Shown one piece after another: positions 44,713-51,164 of a stretch of 64,000 nt of DNA. Origin of the DNA: LMUY01 sp964235495 (GTDB taxonomy: Bacteria > Pseudomonadota > Alphaproteobacteria > Acetobacterales > Acetobacteraceae); assembly GCA_964235495.1 (NCBI GenBank), contig CAXSAX010000020.1, positions 1-64,000 on the forward strand, given 5' to 3'. The first letter of the stretch is position 1, and every line of letters starts with the position of its first letter. The position numbers and the translations under genes were made by a program. The notes under the pieces are model-generated. The model was not told where the DNA came from, ran no database searches, and was given only the letters and a program-made list of their open reading frames with translations.

Positions 44713-45750
44713 TCAAAGCACACTTACTAAATGGCTAATCTCTCGCTGGTATCTCTGTGCCGATGAATTTACCTGCAACCGCTTGCCTTCTACGTTGTGA
44801 AAACTCCCAACTTTCAGTTTGGAGATTGGAATGCTCTTAGCGCCGCTTATGCGACCAGACGACACAAAATCGTCTGTCACTACAAACGCATCTGCCGGAT
44901 CGGCATAGTCAAAGAGTGAAGAGTATCTCTCGGCAATATCAATTGCGCGCTCAATATACATTTGAGATGCCCGATCCGGGGTGGCTCTGAGTTGGCTTTT
45001 CGAGCCGACCATTGTCATGACGATAGCAGCAACGCGCGGGCTATTTCTTCCCCCGGCCCTTTCGTTCCAGATGCAGAAATCTTTGGATTCTTTTGACAAT
45101 AAACCCAAAGTCAGTTCCAGGGATTCTAGGGAATGTTCATCGACACGTACGGGTATAATGATCGCGTCCGCTGCACACCAAGCTAAGTGCGTTCCACCGG
45201 CGTAAAAGGGACTAGTGTCCATTAGGATGCCGTCGGCATTTTTAAGTTTTGCTTCTTTGTCTAACGCGGATTTCAGACTTTCTAACAAAGAGCGCACAGC
45301 AGACGAGTTACGTTGAGCATGCGCTGTCTGCAATTGCTGATACATCATAGATGGAAAAGCAAACAATTCTGCGTTGCCCGGCATAATAAAGCTTGGCTTT
45401 GCGGTTTTGAAGGAATCGCAATAGGCGGACACCCGGTATGAAGCATCCTCTGGTGTACTACCAAATGCCGGGCCGAGTAATATCGGCTGGAGTGTTTCCA
45501 ATACTGTTACTTCAGGTTCTTGGTCACGCATTAAATTCTCTGTAAGATTGCATTGAGCGCACAAATCAGCAATCAACAGAGATCTCTGTTGAGCGAGTTC
45601 GTAGGCCAAATTAAACGAAATGGTCGATTTCCCGACCCCGCCTCGCAGTGTTGACACTGCATACGATCGATACCGAAGCCCGCCTGACTGACAAAACCCT
45701 TCTTCGACCACGCGCTGGTGCGTCTCTAATATCTTGGTAAGGGAGTTCAT
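44713..45750 (-). CDS. ParA/Soj-like P-loop ATPase, transposon passenger
   Basis: A 345-residue ATPase of the ParA/MinD group. The deviant Walker A reads TLRGGVGKSTISFNLA; the usual signature Lys at its start is Arg. Walker A' is LLIADLCAQCNLTENL, and GILMDTSPFYAG matches the Walker B region. A longer-than-usual insert sits between them. No HTH is visible, so it is not a self-regulating ParA of the long type. No ParB gene is present in the element. ATG 45750 has GGAG 10 bases upstream, and three iteron-like repeats lie in the promoter region. It could act in segregation-like positioning, target choice or a defence/cargo complex. Confidence 0.85.
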   Translation of the reverse strand: MNSLTKILETHQRVVEEGFCQSGGLRYRSYAVSTLRGGVGKSTISFNLAYELAQQRSLLIADLCAQCNLTENLMRDQEPEVTVLETLQPILLGPAFGSTPEDASYRVSAYCDSFKTAKPSFIMPGNAELFAFPSMMYQQLQTAHAQRNSSAVRSLLESLKSALDKEAKLKNADGILMDTSPFYAGGTHLAWCAADAIIIPVRVDEHSLESLELTLGLLSKESKDFCIWNERAGGRNSPRVAAIVMTMVGSKSQLRATPDRASQMYIERAIDIAERYSSLFDYADPADAFVVTDDFVSSGRISGAKSIPISKLKVGSFHNVEGKRLQVNSSAQRYQREISHLVSVL

Positions 45751-45808
45751 TTCAGTCGTTCTCCAGAATCGTAACGAAACGCAGGTCGTGCAGGCTACAT
45801 GTGATGTG

Positions 45809-45877
45809 GCAGGTGACGCAGGTCAATCCACTATGTGCAGGTGACGCTGGTACCTTGACCGCTCCTGCATCACCTGC
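45809..45877. promoter_or_regulatory. Three iteron-like GCAGGTGACGC repeats upstream of the ParA-like gene
   Basis: GCAGGTGACGC occurs at 45809-45819 and 45837-45847. GCATCACCTGC, the same word inverted with one change, is at 45867-45877. Start-to-start spacing is 28 and 30 bp, near three helical turns, so the sites would face the same side. They lie 59-127 bp before the ParA-like start. They could be an operator or a centromere-like site for the ATPase or a partner. The rest of 45751-46135 shows no supported gene. Confidence 0.6.
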
Positions 45878-46106
45878 ATACTCTGCCGACACCGCTGTAA
45901 TCGCAGCGGTTGGCATGGAGCATGACAAACGAGAACGATGATGCACGCGTAGCCCCCGCGCCTAAGCCATCGGCGTCAATGGGGGAGACTAACAAAAAGG
46001 CCAGCACCTGCTTGCAACAGGAGCCGGCCTCTTTGGTGGCAAAGCAGCCGGGCGGTCGAGCCCAACAATAGGCGCCTAGCAGCCCTAAGTTGGCATCTTG
46101 ACCGCC

Positions 46107-46127
46107 CACCCGCAACCTTCGGGTGGA
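46107..46127 (+). promoter_or_regulatory. Hairpin over the ribosome-binding site of a 26-codon ORF
   Basis: CCACCCG and CGGGTGG pair perfectly around a 7-base loop. The right arm overlaps the GGGTGGAG ribosome site 8 bases before ATG 46136. Such a stem could restrict translation. Confidence 0.45.
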
Positions 46128-46135
46128 GAACCGTC

Positions 46136-46216
46136 ATGGTCTTCGTTCACGACTACTACCGCGTCCGCTTTGGCCGCGTGGAGCATGTCTGCGCTCACTG
46201 GCGCTCACTGCCCTGA
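46136..46216 (+). CDS. Candidate 26-residue peptide in the transposon
   Basis: A short frame MVFVHDYYRVRFGRVEHVCA... ending RSLP, with a good ribosome site (GGTGGAG). Aromatic and basic residues dominate. It overlaps the 3' end of the convergent XRE gene by 22 bp and sits behind a perfect hairpin. No homologue known to me. It may be a real leader or toxin-like peptide, or chance. Confidence 0.35.
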   Translation: MVFVHDYYRVRFGRVEHVCAHWRSLP

Positions 46217-46440
46217 TCCGATGCGGAGAGCCCTAGCGGGCTCTCCCCGTCAAAACTGAACAATATGCCGGATTGCTCAAGGCTATGGCGGATCGCAAGG
46301 AGGTTATTCCGCCCCGGCTTCCGGCGCCCTTTCTCAAAGTCGCGGACGGTGCTCAGGGAGACGTTGGACCGCTTGGCCAACTCTTCCTGAGTCCAGTCCA
46401 GCCAACCACGGGCGGCGCGGCTTTGTTCGGGTGCAAGCAT
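46195..46440 (-). CDS. XRE-family HTH regulator of the transposon
   Basis: About 81 residues starting at MLAPEQSRAARGWLDWTQEE. This is the usual N-terminus of this compact single-domain XRE group, so 46440 is preferred over the in-frame ATG at 46494. The HTH runs LAKRSNVSLSTVRDFEKGRRKPG. It is divergent from the transposase gene. Two palindromes TCAACG-N5-CGTTGA lie between the two starts, one covering the transposase -35 box. It most likely represses transposase and perhaps itself. GCATGGTC-N-GACCATGC, another perfect palindrome, spans its start codon at 46437-46453. Confidence 0.85.
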   Translation of the reverse strand: MLAPEQSRAARGWLDWTQEELAKRSNVSLSTVRDFEKGRRKPGRNNLLAIRHSLEQSGILFSFDGESPLGLSASDQGSERQ

Positions 46441-46470
46441 GGTCTGACCATGCGAATTATTTTGCCGAGT

Positions 46471-46489
46471 GTCAACGCTTTCCGTTGAC
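46471..46489. promoter_or_regulatory. Operator palindrome 1 (GTCAACG-N5-CGTTGAC)
   Basis: Perfect 7-bp arms with a 5-base spacer, overlapping the predicted -35 box of the transposase promoter. Shares its core with 46519-46535 and, less exactly, 49053-49069 and 49072-49088. Confidence 0.75.
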
Positions 46490-46513
46490 GCCATTCAATA
46501 TCGTGGATATACG
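46485..46513 (+). promoter_or_regulatory. Predicted sigma70 promoter of the transposase gene
   Basis: TTGACG (46485-46490) and TATACG (46508-46513) are separated by exactly 17 bp. The start of transcription would fall near 46520, inside operator 2. Operators flank and overlap it. Confidence 0.65.
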
Positions 46514-46518
46514 TGACA

Positions 46519-46535
46519 TCAACGGATATCGTTGA
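46519..46535. promoter_or_regulatory. Operator palindrome 2 (TCAACG-N5-CGTTGA)
   Basis: Perfect 6-bp arms, 5-base spacer, at the expected transcription start and overlapping the alternative TTG start (46532) of the transposase. Confidence 0.75.
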
Positions 46536-46546
46536 AAGTCGCTCAG

Positions 46547-47494
46547 ATGGCCGGTCACTTCCTCCTCTCCGCCAAGGCCCGCACGCTCAGCCTCAAGAAT
46601 ATCTTCCGCATGACGGACGACCAGGCCCGTGCAGAGTTCAAGGCGATCCGCTGGGCCGACAACGGCGGCGAGCCATTCTGCCCCCGCTGCGAGTGCACCG
46701 CCATCTACAGCTTCGCCAGCCGCCCCATCTTCAAGTGCAAGGCTTGCCTGCACCAGTTCTCCGTCACCTCCGGCACGATCTTCTCCAGCCGCAAGCTGCC
46801 GGTTCGTGACTACCTCGCCGCCATCGCGATTTTCGTGAACGCGGTCAAAGGCATCTCGGCCTTGCAGTTGGGCCGCGATCTGGACGTGCAGTATAAGACG
46901 GCGTTCGTGATGGCCCATAAGCTGCGCGAGGCGATGGCGGCGGAACAGAACCAAGGCGCCCTGTCCGGCACGGTTGAAGTGGACGGCGCCTACTTTGGCG
47001 GCAAGAGCAAGCCGGAGAACGTCAAGGCCGATCGCCGCGACCGCCGCCTAGAGACGCCGGCCAGCCGCCAGGTTGTTGTGGTGGCCCGCGAACGTGACGG
47101 CCGGACCCTGACAACGGTTGTTGTCCATGAGGCCCAAGGCACCGCGTTCGTCCGCTCCGTTGTTGCGCCCGGCTCCGTGGTTCATGCCGACGAAGCGGCA
47201 AGCTGGGATGCGTTGCACGCCCGATTTGAGATGCGCCGCATCAACCACTCGGTCGCCTTTTCCAAGGATGACGCTTGCACCAACCAAGCCGAGAGTTTTT
47301 TCAGCCGCCTACGGCGCGCGGAGATGGGACAGCACCATCACATCAGCGGCAAATATCTTGGCTTCTACGCGAGTGAGATGGCTTGGCGCGAGGATCGCCG
47401 CCGGATGGCCAACGGTGTCCAGCATGAGGTGGTCACGGGTGCGGCGCTGAACCATCCAGTATCGCGGGTGTGGGCCGGTTACTGGCAACACTAA
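46547..47494 (+). CDS. tnp: IS1595-family (ISXO2-like) transposase
   Basis: About 315 residues. The N-terminal zinc ribbon has CPRC and CKAC. A helical linker follows (GISALQLGRDLDVQYKTAF), then a DDE-type nuclease domain with VEVDGAYFGGK (first Asp), VVHADEAASWD (second) and the NQAESFFSRLRRAEMG block carrying the last acidic residue. All are intact, so the enzyme should be active. ATG 47-49 is chosen over TTG 46532, which lies in an operator. Its 3' end overlaps the convergent 79-codon ORF by 62 bp. Confidence 0.92.
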   Translation: MAGHFLLSAKARTLSLKNIFRMTDDQARAEFKAIRWADNGGEPFCPRCECTAIYSFASRPIFKCKACLHQFSVTSGTIFSSRKLPVRDYLAAIAIFVNAVKGISALQLGRDLDVQYKTAFVMAHKLREAMAAEQNQGALSGTVEVDGAYFGGKSKPENVKADRRDRRLETPASRQVVVVARERDGRTLTTVVVHEAQGTAFVRSVVAPGSVVHADEAASWDALHARFEMRRINHSVAFSKDDACTNQAESFFSRLRRAEMGQHHHISGKYLGFYASEMAWREDRRRMANGVQHEVVTGAALNHPVSRVWAGYWQH

Positions 47495-47672
47495 GCGCAT
47501 CCGCTAGAGACGCAAGCGCCGCAGTATGGTTATTCGGCGCTGCGTAAGCGCCATAATCGGTCGTGGCTTGTCCGATCGTAAGATCGGCCTGATATCCATA
47601 CCGCAAATTCTGCGCACTGGTCATTTGTTGTCTTCCGTTCTCAAAGCCTACCGCGTCCTGGCGCTTGCTCAT
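47433..47672 (-). CDS. 79-residue ORF coupled to the Ntn hydrolase gene
   Basis: Its ATG overlaps the TGA of the Ntn hydrolase (ATGA), the classic sign of translational coupling. The product starts MSKRQDAVGFENGRQQ, is polar and Ala/Asn-rich in the middle (TTDYGAYAAPNNHTAALASL) and ends SAPHP inside the transposase gene on the other strand. No family recognised. The coupling suggests a partner, chaperone or substrate of the hydrolase, but the frame could also be fortuitous. Confidence 0.5.
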   Translation of the reverse strand: MSKRQDAVGFENGRQQMTSAQNLRYGYQADLTIGQATTDYGAYAAPNNHTAALASLADALSVASNRPTPAILDGSAPHP

Positions 47673-48523
47673 GGCATATGCCTCGGGTTTAGGGTTTCGT
47701 CAAAGTAGTGCTTTCTCCGTACCCATTTGAAACCCTCATGCTTCGTGATCGCTGCGCTTTCGGTTGGGCCGCCCACTGTGGCTGCTCCGAATTTGAAGCG
47801 AGCGAACCGAGCCGTGGTTTCCACAAGAAACTCAGCGAAGTCGATTGCATCTTGAATCGGCATAGCGGCGGCAATCAAGTTTATTTGTAGCTCTGCTTGC
47901 AACGCCAAGATGACGGCGGCGATAGATGCTTGTGCCACGCCAGCCTTTAACAAAGCGTTTTCAAGACCAGCCCCATGACCCAGGACCAATCGGCTGAACA
48001 CTTCGGGATCGCCGCCGGCGTAGACCTGAGTGGCGCCTGGTGCGAATAGCAGCTTAGGCGGCGCGCATTGGCCTTGAGATATCTCAATCAGCCACGCTTC
48101 ACTCAGACCGATTCCCGCAGAATGTCCGGCGACTACAAAGCCAAGCTGAGTACCAGCCGAGGGTGGTATATTTTGCTTGACCCAATGCTCATCATACAAA
48201 AACTCCCGACACCGGACGGCTACCTGCTCAATGGTAAAGTTTTGAGCATCTAGATGCCATGTAGGGAATGCTGGGTCTTCTCCTGAAAATCTCCGGCGAA
48301 GATCTTTTGCAAGTGTTGATATGGAATAAGGCCCTATACTTCCAGCCGAAAATGTTAAAGCTCCAATAGGAAAACCTTTACATAAGTTAAATATTTTGTT
48401 GGCATTATTGTAGACATTCAGAACGTTATCTGGAGCAGGCTTTGCGGTATCAATTAGAGTAGACGCACTATCAGAGGCTAATACTATCCCGTCGTGAACT
48501 TGGAGAGCTATTGCAATCGTCAC
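47669..48523 (-). CDS. Proteasome/HslV-like Ntn hydrolase, transposon passenger
   Basis: About 284 residues from GTG 48523, giving M-T-IAIALQVHDGIVLASDSAST. After Met removal the Thr aligns with proteasome beta Thr1. Asp falls exactly at position 17 (ASDS), and a KIF motif about ten residues later than usual matches Lys33. Strand S1/S2 spacing is as in HslV and Anbu-type subunits, and FSAGSIG resembles the later GxxG/S region. A longer frame to TTG 48583 would add a 20-residue propeptide. The rest is larger than HslV (about 175 residues) and has a distinctive C-terminus (VGGPTESAAITKHEG). Substrate unknown. It lies 82 bp after the coiled-coil gene on the same strand. Confidence 0.78.
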   Translation of the reverse strand: MTIAIALQVHDGIVLASDSASTLIDTAKPAPDNVLNVYNNANKIFNLCKGFPIGALTFSAGSIGPYSISTLAKDLRRRFSGEDPAFPTWHLDAQNFTIEQVAVRCREFLYDEHWVKQNIPPSAGTQLGFVVAGHSAGIGLSEAWLIEISQGQCAPPKLLFAPGATQVYAGGDPEVFSRLVLGHGAGLENALLKAGVAQASIAAVILALQAELQINLIAAAMPIQDAIDFAEFLVETTARFARFKFGAATVGGPTESAAITKHEGFKWVRRKHYFDETLNPRHMP

Positions 48524-48605
48524 GAGTCGTTGCCCTGGCAGTTTTCCCGACAGTGACTCACACAAACTCTGGCTCGTCAACAAGACAAAAGATCAGAAAC
48601 ATTGC

Positions 48606-49037
48606 TTACCCTACCAACCCCCAAACCACGGTGCCCCCGTCTCCCCCTATCTCGCCAACCATTCCATTCGTCCGCTGATACCGGAGCGCCATGTCCACCC
48701 GCTTGCTCATGGCTCGCGTAAGCGCCCGGTCAGCGTGGTCTAGCCCCCGCTCCGCCATGATGGCCGCAGCTATGGCCTTCGCCGCCATCGGCTCCCCAGC
48801 GCGTCGCAGAGTGTCCAGCACGGCGCGGCTGATGGAAGCCGTCTCGGCTGGCGTTGCCATGCGCCGGTAGCGAGGCCGGATCGTCGCCAACTCGTATTCA
48901 GGATCAAACTGCCGAATCACGTCATCCAGAGCCGCAAGGCTGGCATGTATCTCATGCAGCCGGGTCTGTATGGTGTGCATCTCGCCCGCCAACTCGGCGC
49001 GGCGTTCGACAAGGGCAACGATGGTGTGGTCCGTCAC
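48606..49037 (-). CDS. Coiled-coil plus winged-helix-like protein, transposon passenger
   Basis: A 143-residue protein. Residues 1-45 form a coiled coil (LVERRAELAGEMHTIQTRL), and a linker leads to SRAVLDTLRRAGEPMAAKAIAAAI...GLVG, which has the layout of a small winged-helix or HARE-like domain. The GTG start at 49037 has GGAG 7 bases upstream. It is the first gene from the element's right end, immediately behind two operator-like palindromes, and probably heads the transcript with the Ntn hydrolase. Function unknown; DNA or transposase binding is plausible. Confidence 0.7.
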   Translation of the reverse strand: MTDHTIVALVERRAELAGEMHTIQTRLHEIHASLAALDDVIRQFDPEYELATIRPRYRRMATPAETASISRAVLDTLRRAGEPMAAKAIAAAIMAERGLDHADRALTRAMSKRVDMALRYQRTNGMVGEIGGDGGTVVWGLVG

Positions 49038-49052
49038 AGCGCGACTCCATGG

Positions 49053-49088
49053 TCAACGTTGGATATTGACACCAACGCTTAACGTTGG
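49053..49088. promoter_or_regulatory. Operator palindromes 3 and 4 upstream of the passenger operon
   Basis: TCAACG-N5-TATTGA (49053-49069) and CCAACG-N5-CGTTGG (49072-49088) share the CAACG-N5-CGTTG core of operators 1 and 2 and are 19 bp apart. They lie 16-51 bp before the GTG start at 49037. They suggest the XRE regulator also controls the cargo genes. Confidence 0.6.
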
Positions 49089-49118
49089 CACTAGTGTTTT
49101 AGGTGTATCTGCTACATA

Positions 49119-49526
49119 ATGCCGGACATCTTCGCCATCGAGGCCTGCTCCACCCTGCCCAACCTGCTGGACAAGCGCTCCCGCTTCGCCCCCTCCATCC
49201 AGTCCCTGATGGCGGTGTGCCCGCTGGTCTGGCTCATGGCGCCGGTGACGCCGGACAGCGCCGTGCTGCGCTGGCAAGTGACCGGCGTGCTGCGCGAGAC
49301 GCCCACGGCGCACCTCGTGCTGCCGGTGCGGGACTTGCGGGTGATGTACGGGCTGAACAGCCGGCACTACCAGGGCTTCCTGCAGCACCAGGTGCCGCAC
49401 CCGCACGAGTTCTTCGTCCCCATGGAGGCGCTCACGGCGCAGAACGGCGACCAGAACCCGGCGATGCAGGCCATCGTCGCCCGCGCCTCCACCCGTTCCA
49501 ACTTCTTCGACCAATCCGCCGCGTGA
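49119..49526 (+). pseudogene. 3' part of the split conserved hypothetical gene
   Basis: Continuation of the gene at 44281-44529. The frame reads DIFAIEACSTLPNLLDKRSRF from the right-hand target duplication and ends STRSNFFDQSAA. An ATG supplied by the transposon end (49119) could in principle allow translation of about 135 residues, but no ribosome site is evident. Contains LMAVCPLVWLMAPVTPD and RDLRVMYGLNSRHYQGFLQ; family unknown. The stop overlaps the next gene by 4 bases. Confidence 0.78.
49125..49132. repeat. 8-bp target site duplication, right copy
   Basis: GACATCTT directly after the right inverted repeat, matching 44509-44516. Confidence 0.88.
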
Positions 49527-50011
49527 CTCGCATCTACGTGGATGCGGACGCCTGCCCGGTGCGCGAGGAGATCTACCGCGTCGCCGCCCGCACGGGGCTG
49601 GAGGTGCTGGTGGTGCACAACGGCTCCCGCCCGATCCGCCCGCCCGGCCAGCCCGGGGTGCAGGTGGTGATCGTGCCGGACGGCCCGGACGCGGCGGATG
49701 ACTGGATCGCCGAGCGGGTCGGCCCGGACGATCTGTGCGTGACGGCCGACATCCCGCTCGCCAAGCGCTGCCTCGACCGCGGCGCCCGCGCGCTCGGGCA
49801 CGCCGGCCGGCCCTGGACCGGGGACAACATCGGCAGCGCCCTGGCCGGCCGGGAGATCGCGCGGCACCTGCGCGAGACCGGGGCCGGCGGCGGCGGGCAC
49901 GCGGCCATGACGGCGGCCGACCGGTCGCGCTTCAGCTCGGCGCTGGATGCGGCGGTGATGGCGCTGAAGCGGGAGATAGCGCGGCGCGCGCCGCCGCCGG
50001 GTCATCGGTGA
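49523..50011 (+). CDS. YaiI/YqxD (DUF188) family protein
   Basis: A 162-residue member of the YaiI/YqxD family, a PIN-like fold of unknown biochemical role. The start IYVDADACPVREEIYRVA, the NGSRPIRPP segment, CVTADIPLAKRCLDRGA and the Gly-rich C-terminal stretch are all diagnostic. GTG 49523 overlaps the stop of the split gene (GTGA), so the two were originally one operon; the transposon insertion may reduce its transcription. Its 3' end overlaps the convergent phosphodiesterase gene by 80 bp. Confidence 0.9.
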   Translation: MTRIYVDADACPVREEIYRVAARTGLEVLVVHNGSRPIRPPGQPGVQVVIVPDGPDAADDWIAERVGPDDLCVTADIPLAKRCLDRGARALGHAGRPWTGDNIGSALAGREIARHLRETGAGGGGHAAMTAADRSRFSSALDAAVMALKREIARRAPPPGHR

Positions 50012-50816
50012 TGAGGCCGTCCACGCCCCATGCCGGCAGCCGCAGCCAGGCGGCCGGGTCGTTCACCGTCCAGGGCGCCACGCGCAGCCCGGCGGCCTGG
50101 GCGCGCCGCAGCCGGGCGCGGGTCAGCTCGCGCCACTGCGGCGACCAGGTGCCGCCGCCCTCCGCCGCCACCGCCTGCGGCAGCCGGCGCTGCCCGCCGC
50201 GCCACGTGCGGGTGCTGCGGGCGGTGAGCCAGGCATAGGCCAGGTCCGGCCGGCGGCGGCGCAGGTGGCGTGGCCCGCGCCAGTCGAACGACTGCACGGT
50301 GACGCGCCCGGCGGCTCCCGCCAAGTCCACCGCTGCCGCCACCGCCTCCGCGAGCGCCTCGGGCGCGGCCGTCCAGTGCGGGCGGTTCGGGAAGGTTTTC
50401 AGCTCGATCGTCCAACGCGCCGCCGGGTGCAGCCGCAGCGCCTGCAGCAGCGTCGGCACCCGCGCGCCGTCCGCAGGACGCTGGCGGGGGAAGCGGCGCC
50501 ATACGCGGCTGCCGGGGCGCAGCCGGCCCACGTCAAATTCCTGCAGGTGATCGTGGTCGATGCCGTGCAGCAGAACCCGGCGGCTGCCGAGCCAGGCGCC
50601 ATCCGGGGTGCGCGCGATATCGCCGGGGAGGAACGGGTCGTGGCAGAGAACCACGACGCCGTCCCGCGTCATACCGGCATCGGCCTCGAACTGCCGGGTG
50701 CTGCCGGCCAGGGCGGCCTGGAAGCCGGGGAGGGTGTTCTCAGGATGCAGCGCGCGGGCGCCGCGGTGGCCGACAATGTCGATCGCCCAGCGAGCGCCGA
50801 CGGCATCGATCGTCAA
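49932..50816 (-). CDS. Glycerophosphodiester phosphodiesterase family protein
   Basis: A 294-residue TIM-barrel enzyme releasing sn-glycerol-3-phosphate from glycerophosphodiesters. Motifs are VGHRGARALHPENT, FEADAGMTRDG (metal ligands) with VVLCHDPFL, a Lys/Glu pair in TIELKTFPN and WTVNDPAAW near the C-terminus. There is no signal peptide, so it should be cytoplasmic. The start is TTG; the family motif begins at residue 16, so no upstream extension is needed. It follows the small gene at 50823-51101 by 6 bp. Confidence 0.88.
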   Translation of the reverse strand: MTIDAVGARWAIDIVGHRGARALHPENTLPGFQAALAGSTRQFEADAGMTRDGVVVLCHDPFLPGDIARTPDGAWLGSRRVLLHGIDHDHLQEFDVGRLRPGSRVWRRFPRQRPADGARVPTLLQALRLHPAARWTIELKTFPNRPHWTAAPEALAEAVAAAVDLAGAAGRVTVQSFDWRGPRHLRRRRPDLAYAWLTARSTRTWRGGQRRLPQAVAAEGGGTWSPQWRELTRARLRRAQAAGLRVAPWTVNDPAAWLRLPAWGVDGLITDDPAAARAALSPASAPSPPHPAPS

Positions 50817-50822
50817 GCCGGT

Positions 50823-51101
50823 TCAGTCGTCGCCGCACTCGCATCCCGGGGTCGGCCCGGGGTCGCCGCGGGTGACGTGGTGGTCCACCCACTCGGAGAC
50901 GAGGCGGCGCGCCTCGTTGATGGAGGCTTCCGGGTGGTGGATGCGGTACAGCACGGTGCAGGCGCGGAACGCGTCCATGTCGGCGTTGCCGGTGGCGCGC
51001 AGTTCCCGGTACGCCGTCACCACGGCCCGCTCGCAGCGCCGTCCGATCACCGACTGATCCCGTGCCAAAGTCTTCTCCACTTGCGAATTCCTCGCAGCCA
51101 T
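50823..51101 (-). CDS. Small conserved hypothetical protein
   Basis: A 92-residue, mostly helical protein (GRRCERAVVTAYRELRATG, MDAFRACTVLYRIHHPEAS, EARRLVSEWVDHHV) ending in an acidic CECGDD tail. Compact and well behaved as coding sequence, with an ATG at 51101. I recognise no function. It is probably co-transcribed with the phosphodiesterase that starts 6 bp downstream and lies 63 bp after ELM1. Confidence 0.7.
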   Translation of the reverse strand: MAARNSQVEKTLARDQSVIGRRCERAVVTAYRELRATGNADMDAFRACTVLYRIHHPEASINEARRLVSEWVDHHVTRGDPGPTPGCECGDD

Positions 51102-51164
51102 AGGGTAGGGCGGCGGGACACCGGCATCAAGTGTTTCTCCCCCGGCACGGTTGCGCCGCCTGGC

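Larger units (their letters stand above)
44517..49124. mobile_element. IS1595-family transposon with passenger genes, 4608 bp, complete
   Basis: Bounded by 26-bp terminal inverted repeats at 44517-44542 and 49099-49124 that differ at one position (CGGT/CATTATGTAGCAGATAC and on into ACCTAA), flanked by GACATCTT duplications. Inside are a ParA-like ATPase gene, a 26-codon ORF, an XRE regulator, the ISXO2-type transposase, a 79-codon ORF, a proteasome-like Ntn hydrolase and a coiled-coil/winged-helix-like protein. Base composition is lower in GC than the flanks. Perfect duplications and near-perfect ends point to a recent insertion. It interrupts a chromosomal gene. Passenger-bearing IS1595 relatives are known, but I do not recall this cargo. 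Confidence 0.92.

Noticed and set aside
45809..45877. The iteron-like repeats as a replication origin of a plasmid
   Set aside because: No replication initiator gene is present and the segment lies inside a bounded transposon.
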